NCBI GenBank assembly: GCA_937888765.1
Contig: CALASU010000044.1
Coordinates: forward strand, 1-10,784
Source of the DNA: an uncultured Clostridia bacterium
GTDB lineage: Bacteria > Bacillota > Clostridia > Lachnospirales > Anaerotignaceae
Reading direction: 5' to 3'
DNA length: 10,784 bases
The position numbers and the translations under genes were made by a program. This document shows, one piece after another, positions 1 through 6,717 of the stretch; position 1 is the first letter of the stretch, and every line of letters begins with the position of its first letter. The notes below the pieces were generated by a model. It ran no database searches, was not told the DNA's origin, and saw only the letters and a list, made by a program, of their open reading frames with translations.

Positions 1-1489
1 CTTCCATTGCCGCAGACAGTTCTTCTACTGTGGAAGCCTGTTCTGTTGCACCCTGGGACAGTGCCTGCGCACCGCTTGCCACCTGATCTGCACCACTGTT
101 TACCTGTTCGGATGCTACTTTGATATTCAGCAGAGCACCATTCAGTTTATCAATGATATCTTCCAGAGCCACTACCATAGGATGATAGTCGCCGATATAC
201 AGAGCCTTGTTTTTCAGTTCTACTGCAAAGTTTGCATTTGCCATCTCATTCAGTGTATAGCTCAGATCAGCAATCAGTGTACGGATTCTTTCCATCATCG
301 TACGCATACAATTTGCCAGGCTGCCGATTTCGTCTTCGGATTCATGTTCAATATGTACATTCAGGGAACCATCCGCCATAGCATTTGCTACGCGTTCCAG
401 CTCGCTCAGAGGCTGCAGCATCTTTCTCAGAACGCCTACGATCAGCAGAATGTTAATTACAACAGACAAAATTGCTGTACCAACTGTCATCAGAGTGATG
501 CTGTTTACTGCTGCAGAATATTCACTTTCCAGCAAGGAGGTCTTTACCCACCATGTTTCGCCGCCGACAGAAATAGGCACTGCATAGTGCATCTGTTCGC
601 CACCATCTTCTTTTGTCTGTGCATAGAATCTCTGACCCTGTTCCATACGCGCTGCCAGAGCCGCATAGCCGTCAGCTTTCATCACATCACGCAGATTCAT
701 TGTGATCGCATCTGCATGTGTACTATACAAAATGTTATGGTTGCTTCTTACCAGATCCACATACAGAGAAGGATATTCTTCATTTGTTGTATTCAGCATA
801 GAGAATACATCACTGCTGATGTCCAACAGTACAACACCCTTAAACTGACCATTATACATAATAGGATAAGCGATAGAAAATACGGTATTGCCGTACATAT
901 CTGTATACGCATCCATAAAGGCCGGATTGCCGCCCTTTGCATCTATATAATATACTTTATCGCCATATACATCATATGTAATCAGATCCGCTGTTTTTGC
1001 TCTTGCATTATCAACAGTCGCATATGCCGCATACTGTTCAATATTAGAAGAAAATGCATATTTTTCAAACAGTACCCCAACGCCTACCAGATTACTATTG
1101 TTTTCTACATTGGACCACATGGAATTCAGGATAATTTCTTCCGCATCCTTTTCATTCTGTGTCAGAGGCTGAGATGTCACCGCACCAACAACAGTACCTT
1201 CTCCACCGTTCTGTTCTGCAAAGAAATTCTGCAATTCATAATTGATTGTCTGAGAAACCTGCTCACACTGGTCAAAAACCGCCTGTACTTTCAGCAGATT
1301 TTCGTCAGAAACCTTATTCAGCTGCGCATCGACTGCTGTGTTCATACTGCTTGTAACTCTTGTAACAGTCAGAAGGTTACTTGCCATCATGCATACAAAC
1401 AATACAATCCCACAGATAATCCCCAGTTTTGTACTCAATTTTTTCGTCTTTAAACCAGGGCTTTTCATATTGAATTTCAATTTTTTCAT
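1..1489 (-). CDS. Methyl-accepting chemotaxis protein, dCache sensor (partial, 3' end beyond left edge)
   Basis: Transmembrane chemoreceptor that would sense a ligand outside the cell and signal to CheA/CheW. The first 496 codons are visible; the cytoplasmic signalling tip and stop lie beyond the left edge. I chose ATG at 1489 because AGGAGG sits 7 bases upstream. Visible order: a Lys-rich N-terminus of about 21 residues, a membrane segment at about 22-43, an extracellular sensor to about residue 330, a second membrane segment, a HAMP domain containing ESEDEIGSLANCMRTMMERI, and the start of the methylation helix (GATEQASTVEELSAAME) at the edge. The sensor carries the dCache_1 signatures FMDAYTD and GVVLLDISSDVFSML. 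It is a clear paralogue of the full-length receptor upstream, and its first 55 edge bases are identical to 2332-2386. Residues K178, Y180, Y181, Y195, D197 and D223 line up with the PctA-type amino-acid pocket, with Lys in place of Arg. The exact ligand is unknown. Confidence 0.95.
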   Translation of the reverse strand, partial: MKKLKFNMKSPGLKTKKLSTKLGIICGIVLFVCMMASNLLTVTRVTSSMNTAVDAQLNKVSDENLLKVQAVFDQCEQVSQTINYELQNFFAEQNGGEGTVVGAVTSQPLTQNEKDAEEIILNSMWSNVENNSNLVGVGVLFEKYAFSSNIEQYAAYATVDNARAKTADLITYDVYGDKVYYIDAKGGNPAFMDAYTDMYGNTVFSIAYPIMYNGQFKGVVLLDISSDVFSMLNTTNEEYPSLYVDLVRSNHNILYSTHADAITMNLRDVMKADGYAALAARMEQGQRFYAQTKEDGGEQMHYAVPISVGGETWWVKTSLLESEYSAAVNSITLMTVGTAILSVVINILLIVGVLRKMLQPLSELERVANAMADGSLNVHIEHESEDEIGSLANCMRTMMERIRTLIADLSYTLNEMANANFAVELKNKALYIGDYHPMVVALEDIIDKLNGALLNIKVASEQVNSGADQVASGAQALSQGATEQASTVEELSAAME

Positions 1490-1539
1490 ATTACACCCTC
1501 CTTATAGAGCCTGTCATAATTTTACTATTCCCCAACCTT

Positions 1540-1567
1540 ATATTAGCACAGAAAGAAAAAAAAACAA
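1540..1567 (-). promoter_or_regulatory. Candidate sigma-A promoter of the partial chemoreceptor gene
   Basis: Reading the minus strand, TTGTTT (1567-1562) is followed by a 16-base spacer, then TGC plus TAATAT (1545-1540), an extended -10. The start codon is about 50 bases downstream. The -10 area (GCTAATAT) also resembles a sigma-D -10, but there is no TAAA at the right distance, so I favour sigma-A. The promoter follows the upstream receptor's terminator, so this gene is probably transcribed on its own. Confidence 0.55.
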
Positions 1568-1576
1568 GGGGTCTTT

Positions 1577-1589
1577 GACAGATTCTGTC
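1577..1589. promoter_or_regulatory. 13-base perfect inverted repeat just upstream of the -35 box
   Basis: GACAGA and TCTGTC flank a single central base, and the repeat ends 10 bases before the candidate -35 box of the partial chemoreceptor gene. A one-base centre makes an RNA hairpin unlikely, so a protein-binding site is the more natural reading. No regulator family is recognised and chance is possible. Confidence 0.25.
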
Positions 1590-1637
1590 GTATGATTTTC
1601 AAAAAAAATACCATATCCGAGTTTTCAGAAATACAGA

Positions 1638-1677
1638 TAAAAAAACACAGTGCAGACTGCATTTTTGTCTGCACTGT
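1638..1677 (-). terminator. Intrinsic terminator of the full-length chemoreceptor gene
   Basis: On the minus strand ACAGTGCAGAC (1677-1667) pairs perfectly with GTCTGCACTGT (1657-1647) across a 9-base loop. A G and seven Ts (1645-1639) follow. It lies about 20 bases after the receptor stop codon and separates the two receptor transcripts. Confidence 0.93.
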
Positions 1678-1696
1678 ATATCTTTTTGTATCAATA

Positions 1697-3856
1697 TCAA
1701 TACATTTCTTTCAGATCGAATGTAGAGATCAGATCGTTCATCATGGTTGCCTGACCGGACAGTTCCTGGCTGGCTGCCGCAGATTCTTCTGCTGTTGCAG
1801 AGTTTGTCTGAATTACTGCTGTAATCTGTTCGATACCGCTTGTAATCTGAGAAATACGTTCTGCCTGTTCATTGGAAGCTGCAGTGATTTCACCAATCAG
1901 ACCTGTTACCTTACCAACATTGTCTGCCACAATATACAATGCTGTTGCAGTTTCTTCTGTGATTCTGCCGCCGTTTGCTACAGACTGAATTGTGCCTTCG
2001 ATCAGAGCTGTTGTATTCTTTGCCGCTTCTGCGGATTTCTGTGCCAGATTTCTTACTTCATCCGCTACAACCGCAAAGCCTTTGCCTGCCGCACCTGCAC
2101 GAGCCGCTTCTACAGCCGCATTCAGTGCCAGGATATTTGTCTGGAATGCAATGTCATCAATTGTTTTGATGATCTTTTCGATTTCGTTGGATTTGTTTGT
2201 AATATCCTGCATCGCTTCAGACATTTCTTCCATCTTGCTGTTGCTCTTCATAACTTCTGTTCTCATTACGTCAGAAACATGATTTGCTTCGCCGGATTTC
2301 TGTGCAGTACGTTTTGTTTCGTTAGAGATTTCTTCCATTGCCGCAGACAGTTCTTCTACTGTGGAAGCCTGTTCTGTTGCACCCTGAGAAAGTGCCTGTG
2401 CCGCAGAAGCAACCTGATCTGCACCGCTGTTTACCTGTTCGGATGCCACTTTAATGTTGATCAGTGCATGGTTCAGTTTTTCTACGATATCTTCTACCGC
2501 AACAATCAGAGGCTGATAGTCACCGATATACATATCTTTGTTACGCAGTTCTACAGCAAAGTTTTCATTTGCCATTTCTTTCAGTGTATAGCTCAGATCG
2601 TCAATGATTTTACGGATTCTTTCCATCATTGTACGCATACAATTCGCAAGACTGCCGATTTCATCTTCAGATTCATAATCAAAATTAACATGCAAAGCAC
2701 CTGCTGCCATCTGATTTGCCACTTTTTCCAGTTCTGTCAGAGGGTTCAGCATCTTCTTCAGTACTGCCATAACTAGACCGCCGATCACCAGTACGGAAAC
2801 AACAGCCAGAAGCAGTGTGATCATTCTGATACTTGTTACTGCTGCAGAGTATTCTTTTTCAGGCAGGGATGTTTTTACCCACCACTGTTCACCGCCTACC
2901 TGAATAGGAGATGCATAATGTACATATGTACCGTCTGCTTCTTTTGTTTCTGTGCTGAATGGAGCAGTACCGCTAAACTGACTGCTCAGTTCTGTATAGC
3001 CTTTGTCTGTGATCTGTTCTTTCAGATTTGTACCAATTGTATCTGTGTGTGTGCTGTAGATGATATTGTGATTTTCTCTGATCAGATCAATATACATGGA
3101 AGGATAATTTTCATCTACTTCATTCAGCATGGAGAAGATATCACTTCTGATATCCAGCAGAACGATACCCTTGAACTGACCGTTATATTCCAGAGGGAAA
3201 CCTACAGAATACATCAGAATGCCATTTGCGTCCACATACGCATCCATAAAGGACATATTGCCGCCTTTTGCACCTGTGTAATATTCTCTTGTTTCATATC
3301 TGTCATATGTAAAGTTTTCCAGGGTTCTGCCCGCAATATCACTCTTCATTACATAAGGGCTGTAATGCTCCATATTGGGAGAGAATGTATAGGGTTCCAG
3401 GAAAACCCCTGCACCTTCCAGATTTTCATTGCTGTCTACTGCAGACCAGATTGCATTCAGAATAATATCTTCTGCTTCCTTCTGATCGGCTGTCAGCACC
3501 CCATTTACCTTACTGGGGATTGTTGCTTCGCCAATGCCGCCCGCCTGCAGAGCAAACAGACGCTGCATTTCAAAGTTTACCACATCGGAAACCTGTTCGC
3601 ACTGATCCAGTACGGATTCGATTTTCAGAATGTTTTCATCAGAAACCTTGTTGAACTGTGCATCAATTGCTGTATTCAGTCCGCTGGAAAATCTGCTGAT
3701 GGAAAGCAGGTTGCAGCCCATCATACAAACAAACAGTACAATACCGCAGATTACGCCCAGTTTTGTACTTAATCTTTTGCTGCCAAGCGTTTTTCTTTTT
3801 AAATCAAGTTTTTGCTTTTTTTCGGATTTTTCTTTTTTTTCCTTTTTCAGCTTCAT
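1697..3856 (-). CDS. Methyl-accepting chemotaxis protein with dCache_1 sensor, full length
   Basis: Transmembrane chemoreceptor of 719 residues that would pass an extracellular signal to the CheA/CheW array. The N-terminus is strikingly Lys-rich (residues 1-32). Membrane segments lie at about 33-54 and 345-366, the dCache-type sensor at 55-342, and HAMP at about 367-420. The cytoplasmic helices include a methylation region at about 492-510 (ATEQASTVEELSAAMEEI) and the conserved hairpin tip at about 566-608 (DIAFQTNILALNAAVEAARA, then GKGFAVVADEVRNLAQKS). ATG at 3856 has GGGGAG 7 bases upstream. Sensor residues R190, Y192, Y193, Y207, D209 and D235 sit where the PctA-type amino-acid motif has Arg, Trp, Tyr, Tyr, Asp and Asp, so an amino acid or amine ligand is plausible (inference). 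No CheW-binding pentapeptide for CheR is seen at the C-terminus, which ends DLKEMY. It is a tandem paralogue of the next gene. Confidence 0.97.
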   Translation of the reverse strand: MKLKKEKKEKSEKKQKLDLKRKTLGSKRLSTKLGVICGIVLFVCMMGCNLLSISRFSSGLNTAIDAQFNKVSDENILKIESVLDQCEQVSDVVNFEMQRLFALQAGGIGEATIPSKVNGVLTADQKEAEDIILNAIWSAVDSNENLEGAGVFLEPYTFSPNMEHYSPYVMKSDIAGRTLENFTYDRYETREYYTGAKGGNMSFMDAYVDANGILMYSVGFPLEYNGQFKGIVLLDIRSDIFSMLNEVDENYPSMYIDLIRENHNIIYSTHTDTIGTNLKEQITDKGYTELSSQFSGTAPFSTETKEADGTYVHYASPIQVGGEQWWVKTSLPEKEYSAAVTSIRMITLLLAVVSVLVIGGLVMAVLKKMLNPLTELEKVANQMAAGALHVNFDYESEDEIGSLANCMRTMMERIRKIIDDLSYTLKEMANENFAVELRNKDMYIGDYQPLIVAVEDIVEKLNHALINIKVASEQVNSGADQVASAAQALSQGATEQASTVEELSAAMEEISNETKRTAQKSGEANHVSDVMRTEVMKSNSKMEEMSEAMQDITNKSNEIEKIIKTIDDIAFQTNILALNAAVEAARAGAAGKGFAVVADEVRNLAQKSAEAAKNTTALIEGTIQSVANGGRITEETATALYIVADNVGKVTGLIGEITAASNEQAERISQITSGIEQITAVIQTNSATAEESAAASQELSGQATMMNDLISTFDLKEMY

Positions 3857-3944
3857 AACGATACTCCCCTTTGTTTATTTTGGCTTTTCGCTCATCTTAC
3901 CCGTACATCAACACATTTGCTTTTGCAGGGTATACACCAAATAC

Positions 3945-3973
3945 AGCATAACATGAAATACATGGAATTCCAA
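3945..3973 (-). promoter_or_regulatory. Candidate sigma-A promoter of the full-length chemoreceptor gene
   Basis: On the minus strand TTGGAA (3973-3968) is followed by 17 bases and then TATGCT (3950-3945), preceded by TGT to form an extended -10. This predicts a 5' leader of about 80 bases before ATG 3856. No sigma-D (TAAA / GCCGATAA) pair is visible, although many receptor genes use sigma-D. A near-palindrome covers the -35 box. Confidence 0.55.
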
Positions 3974-3979
3974 GTATTT
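3956..3979. promoter_or_regulatory. 24-base near-palindrome over the -35 box (operator candidate)
   Basis: The arms AAATAC and GTATTT flank a perfect GGAATTCC core, and 22 of 24 bases are symmetric. It spans the -35 box and part of the spacer of the candidate receptor promoter, where a bound repressor would block RNA polymerase. There is no T-run after it, so it is not a standard terminator for the upstream gene. It does not resemble the CcpA, CodY, Fur or PerR sites I know. Confidence 0.4.
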
Positions 3980-4002
3980 TTATTCATGTATACATAATTT
4001 TT

Positions 4003-4590
4003 TTACAAAAAGAGCGGTACCAGAACAGGCACAACCAAGGTGCAGACAACACCACTTACAAAAGACAGCACCGCTACTGTTGCATTTGTATTTTTACTGA
4101 TAATTCCAAGCGTTGTATCCATCGCCGTTGCCCCTGCAGGTGCAATGGCACAGTAAAAATTCAGATGACTTGCAATAAACGGTACAATAATAAAGGTAAT
4201 CATTTCTCTGAATACATTTGCAAGGAAAGAGATCGTCCCACCAACAGGATTGCCTGCCTCTGTCAGCAGGATGCCGGACAGACTGTACCAGCCAAGCCCC
4301 GCAGAAATCGCAAGCCCTTCCTTTAACGGCATCCGCAGCACAAACGCCGTAACCACACCGCCGCAAAGCGAACCGACCACAACCCCAAAGGGAATCAGCA
4401 GGATCTTAAACCCAAGCTCTCTGATCTTTGTAAATACTTCCTTATTCAGCCCCATATCAATACCGACAGAAAACAGCAGCAGCAGGAGCATATAGGAAGA
4501 AGCACTGTCCAGAAAAGCACTCATAGATTCCGGCATGAAAAAGCCCCCCGCAATCCCAAGCACCAGTGTTACCAGAATTGTCAGACTCAT
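4003..4590 (-). CDS. lysO: LysO-type lysine exporter, C-terminal half (DUF340 family)
   Basis: Integral membrane protein of 195 residues, the larger part of a split LysO-like exporter. E. coli LysO (YbjE) exports lysine and its toxic analogue thialysine, and is one chain of about 300 residues. Here the strongly conserved GWYSLSGILLTE motif is present at about residues 99-110, followed by the conserved FREMITFIIVPF and AIAPAGATAMDTTLGII segments, and the chain is almost entirely hydrophobic helices. ATG at 4590 overlaps the upstream gene's TGA by 4 bases (ATGA) and has AGGAGG 10 bases before it, so the two halves are probably translationally coupled. In-frame ATGs further upstream would run through the neighbouring gene and are unlikely. 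The substrate, lysine or another cationic amino acid, is inferred from the family. No clear terminator follows. Confidence 0.85.
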   Translation of the reverse strand: MSLTILVTLVLGIAGGFFMPESMSAFLDSASSYMLLLLLFSVGIDMGLNKEVFTKIRELGFKILLIPFGVVVGSLCGGVVTAFVLRMPLKEGLAISAGLGWYSLSGILLTEAGNPVGGTISFLANVFREMITFIIVPFIASHLNFYCAIAPAGATAMDTTLGIISKNTNATVAVLSFVSGVVCTLVVPVLVPLFL

Positions 4591-4871
4591 TTTTGATTCC
4601 CCTCCTTCTGCAGAAACAGCGTGGACAGAATATATACCACAATGACACTGCCGATGATCGCGGTCACAGAAAACAGTACCGCTTTTCCTCCCAGTGCAGG
4701 CAGATTTTTCACAATATCCCCATTTCTGCCGATGCTGACACCCATACAGAAGATCAGCAGCATCAGCCACACTGTCTGCATCTTTGCATTCAGCTGTACG
4801 CCCTTTTCCTTTAAAACCCCCTTAAATCCGATGAAAAACCCAATTCCCACCGCAAGAAAGATTTCTCCCAT
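4587..4871 (-). CDS. LysO-type exporter, N-terminal half (small membrane subunit)
   Basis: Membrane protein of 94 residues with about three helices (roughly 3-17, 32-48 and 60-86). It corresponds to the N-terminal part of full-length LysO: LLIFCMGVSIGRNGDIVKN matches that region in position and character. I chose ATG 4871 because GGAGG lies 8 bases upstream; an in-frame ATG at 4913 lacks such a site and falls inside the leader hairpin. The stop overlaps the next start as ATGA, implying paired synthesis and probably a two-chain transporter. Its central stretch resembles a stretch in the downstream half (LLxFxxGxxxGxN, then LGxK), a sign of an internal repeat in the fold. Two-gene versions of LysO occur in other Gram-positive bacteria to my knowledge, so this is probably not a broken gene. 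Confidence 0.75.
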   Translation of the reverse strand: MGEIFLAVGIGFFIGFKGVLKEKGVQLNAKMQTVWLMLLIFCMGVSIGRNGDIVKNLPALGGKAVLFSVTAIIGSVIVVYILSTLFLQKEGNQK

Positions 4872-4884
4872 AGCTTTTTCCTCC

Positions 4885-4929
4885 AAAACAGGGCTGCCGC
4901 CTGAATCAATCACGCGACAGCCCTTTTTT
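4885..4929 (-). promoter_or_regulatory. Hairpin leader between the ABC-F gene and the split lysO genes
   Basis: On the minus strand GGGCTGTCGC (4923-4914) pairs with GCGGCAGCCC (4900-4891), ten pairs with one G:U, around a 13-base loop. TGTTTT follows, and the lysO GGAGG starts a few bases further on. It could be a leaky terminator for the ABC-F gene, an attenuator, or a structure affecting the ribosome site. On the plus strand the same element has a better T-run (4924-4929), but the G:U becomes a C:A mismatch and no plus-strand gene needs it. No lysine riboswitch is possible in this short space. Confidence 0.6.
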
Positions 4930-4954
4930 CTCTTACTATTTCGTATTTTATATT

Positions 4955-6580
4955 TTACTGTGCAGACATTTTTTCTCTCAGTGCATCAATGCTTTCATCT
5001 TCGATATATTCATCGTATGTCATCTGTCTGTCAATGATACCGCCGGGCAGGATTTCAATGATTCTGTCAGCGATTGTCTGTACAAACTGGTGGTCATGAG
5101 AGTCAAACAGCAGTGTACCTTTGAAATTCATCAGACCTTCATTCACTGCAGTGATGGATTCCAGATCCAGATGGTTTGTAGGTTCGTCCAGAATCATTAC
5201 GTTCGCACCGCTCATCATCATCTTACACAGCATACATCTTACCTTTTCGCCACCGGAGAGCACGCTTGCCTGTTTCAGTGCTTCTTCGCCGCTGAACAGC
5301 ATTCTGCCAAGCCAGCCGCGGATATCAGAATCATACTGTTCGCCTTCCTTTGCATAAGGACGCAGCCATTCGATCAGGCTGTCCTTGCAGCCATCGAAGT
5401 ATTCATTATTATCTTTGGGGAAGTACGCTGTTTTTGTTGTTACACCCCATTTGAATGTACCTGCATCGGGTTCCATTTCGCCCATCAGAATCTGGAACAG
5501 TGTTGTTCTTGCAATTTCATCCTTACCGACAAAAGCTACTTTTTCCTTAGGACGGATCATAAAGCTTACGTTATCCAGTACTTTTTTGCCGTCGATTGTT
5601 TTAGAAATACCATCTACCAGCAGTACGTCATTACCAACCTCACGGTCCTGTTTGAAGTCACAGAAAGGATAACGACGGCTGGAGGGTTTGATTGTGTCCA
5701 TCTGCAGGTTGTCCAGCAGTTTCTTTCTGCTTGTCGCCTGTTTTGCTTTGGAAGCGTTGGCACTGAATCTCTGGATAAAGTCCTGCAGTTCCTTGATTTT
5801 CTGTTCTACACGTTTGTTCTGGTCTTTCAGCTGACGCTGTGTCATCTGTGTATAGCTGTACCAGAAGTCATAGTTACCTACGAACATTGTAATCTTGCCG
5901 TAGTCGATATCCGCAATGTTTGTACATACCTTATTCAGGAAGTGACGGTCGTGGGATACAACAATAACTGTATTTTCAAAGTTCATCAGGAAATCTTCCA
6001 GCCATTTGATTGCGTGAATATCCAGATGGTTCGTAGGTTCGTCCAGCAGCAGGATATCGGGGTTGCCGAACAGTGCCTGTGCCAGCAGTACCTTCACTTT
6101 CTGACCGCCTGTCAGTTCTTTCATTTTTACATAGTGGAATTCATTTGTAATGCCCAGACCATTCAGCAGCATTTCCGCATTGGATTCCGCCGCCCAACCG
6201 TCCAGCTCTGCAAATTCGCCTTCCAGTTCTGCCGCTTTGATACCGTCTTCATCAGAAAAATCTTCTTTCATATACAGTGCATCTTTTTCTTTTCTGATGT
6301 CGTACAGTCTTTTGTGACCATACAGAACTGCTTCTACAACTTCAAATTCATCAAACAGGAAGTGGTCCTGTTTCAGTACTGCCATTCTTTCGCCGGGAGT
6401 GATAAATACAGAACCTTTATTGGGTTCCATTTCCCCTGCCAGAATTTTCAGAAATGTGGATTTGCCTGCACCATTGGCACCGATCAGGCCATAGCAGTTC
6501 CCTTTTGTAAAGTTAATATTAACATCATTAAAAAGCACTCTGCCACCATACTGGAGGCTGACACCCTGTGCTGCGATCAT
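4955..6580 (-). CDS. ykpA: ABC-F family ATPase, YbiT/YkpA type
   Basis: Soluble tandem-ATPase protein of 541 residues. ABC-F proteins act at the ribosomal E site and help stalled or antibiotic-bound ribosomes; they are not transporters. The first domain has Walker A GANGAGKST (34-42), signature LTGGQ (156-160), Walker B DILLLDEP (175-182) and switch H210. The inter-domain linker around 250-300 includes the RFSANASKAKQATSRKKLLD stretch shared with E. coli YbiT. The second domain has signature LSGGE (441-445), Walker B VMILDE (461-466) and H495, but its Walker A reads GKDEIARTT (352-360), with Arg where the catalytic Lys is expected. ATG at 6580 has AAGGAG a suitable distance upstream. Length and similarity throughout fit YbiT/YkpA, more a housekeeping than a classical resistance branch; the symbol is by similarity. 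It has its own promoter, and transcription may continue into the lysO pair. Confidence 0.93.
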   Translation of the reverse strand: MIAAQGVSLQYGGRVLFNDVNINFTKGNCYGLIGANGAGKSTFLKILAGEMEPNKGSVFITPGERMAVLKQDHFLFDEFEVVEAVLYGHKRLYDIRKEKDALYMKEDFSDEDGIKAAELEGEFAELDGWAAESNAEMLLNGLGITNEFHYVKMKELTGGQKVKVLLAQALFGNPDILLLDEPTNHLDIHAIKWLEDFLMNFENTVIVVSHDRHFLNKVCTNIADIDYGKITMFVGNYDFWYSYTQMTQRQLKDQNKRVEQKIKELQDFIQRFSANASKAKQATSRKKLLDNLQMDTIKPSSRRYPFCDFKQDREVGNDVLLVDGISKTIDGKKVLDNVSFMIRPKEKVAFVGKDEIARTTLFQILMGEMEPDAGTFKWGVTTKTAYFPKDNNEYFDGCKDSLIEWLRPYAKEGEQYDSDIRGWLGRMLFSGEEALKQASVLSGGEKVRCMLCKMMMSGANVMILDEPTNHLDLESITAVNEGLMNFKGTLLFDSHDHQFVQTIADRIIEILPGGIIDRQMTYDEYIEDESIDALREKMSAQ

Positions 6581-6594
6581 GTGATTCTCTCCTT

Positions 6595-6618
6595 TTTTCT
6601 ATTTTTCTATCTTTCTAT
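6595..6618 (-). repeat. Three tandem 8-base repeats in the ABC-F leader
   Basis: On the minus strand the unit ATAGAAAR occurs three times back to back (6618-6611, 6610-6603, 6602-6595), ending just before the AAGGAG ribosome site. This makes the leader unstructured and purine-rich, which could favour ribosome loading, or it may be simple slippage. Confidence 0.7.
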
Positions 6619-6659
6619 TTTTTCCGTTTCTTTGTGTGTACAGAACACAATTAACTTCC

Positions 6660-6687
6660 ATTATAACATATCCTGCCTGTATTTCAA
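6660..6687 (-). promoter_or_regulatory. Strong sigma-A promoter of the ABC-F gene
   Basis: On the minus strand TTGAAA (6687-6682) precedes a 16-base spacer and a perfect TATAAT (6665-6660), with TGT before it as an extended -10. It predicts a leader of about 70 bases. Its -35 box directly abuts the T-run of the upstream gene's terminator. Confidence 0.8.
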
Positions 6688-6688
6688 G

Positions 6689-6714
6689 AAAAAACCCGCT
6701 TTTCTGCGGGTTTT
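6689..6714 (-). terminator. Intrinsic terminator of the lipoprotein gene
   Basis: On the minus strand AAAACCCGC (6714-6706) pairs with GCGGGTTTT (6699-6691) around a 6-base loop, with a T-run continuing to 6689. It starts 3 bases after the lipoprotein stop codon. With Ts on both sides it could also work in the other direction. Confidence 0.9.
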
Positions 6715-6717
6715 CTT

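Noticed and set aside
182..1453. Long plus-strand open frame opposite the partial receptor gene
   Set aside because: Cys/His/Phe-rich, low-complexity translation typical of an antisense shadow; the opposite strand encodes a clear chemoreceptor.
3945..3973. Sigma-D motility promoter for the chemoreceptor
   Set aside because: No TAAA / GCCGATAA pair with proper spacing found; the sigma-A-like pair fits better.
4003..4770. Longer form of the LysO C-terminal half beginning at 4770
   Set aside because: The added residues are read in a different frame through the small subunit gene; ATG 4590 has a good ribosome site and the ATGA overlap.
4891..4929. Plus-strand intrinsic terminator
   Set aside because: It has a good T-run, but no plus-strand gene precedes it and its stem has a mismatch that disappears in the minus-strand RNA.
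4872..4954. Lysine riboswitch or T-box before the lysO genes
   Set aside because: Only about 80 bases are available and no T-box or L-box motifs are seen.
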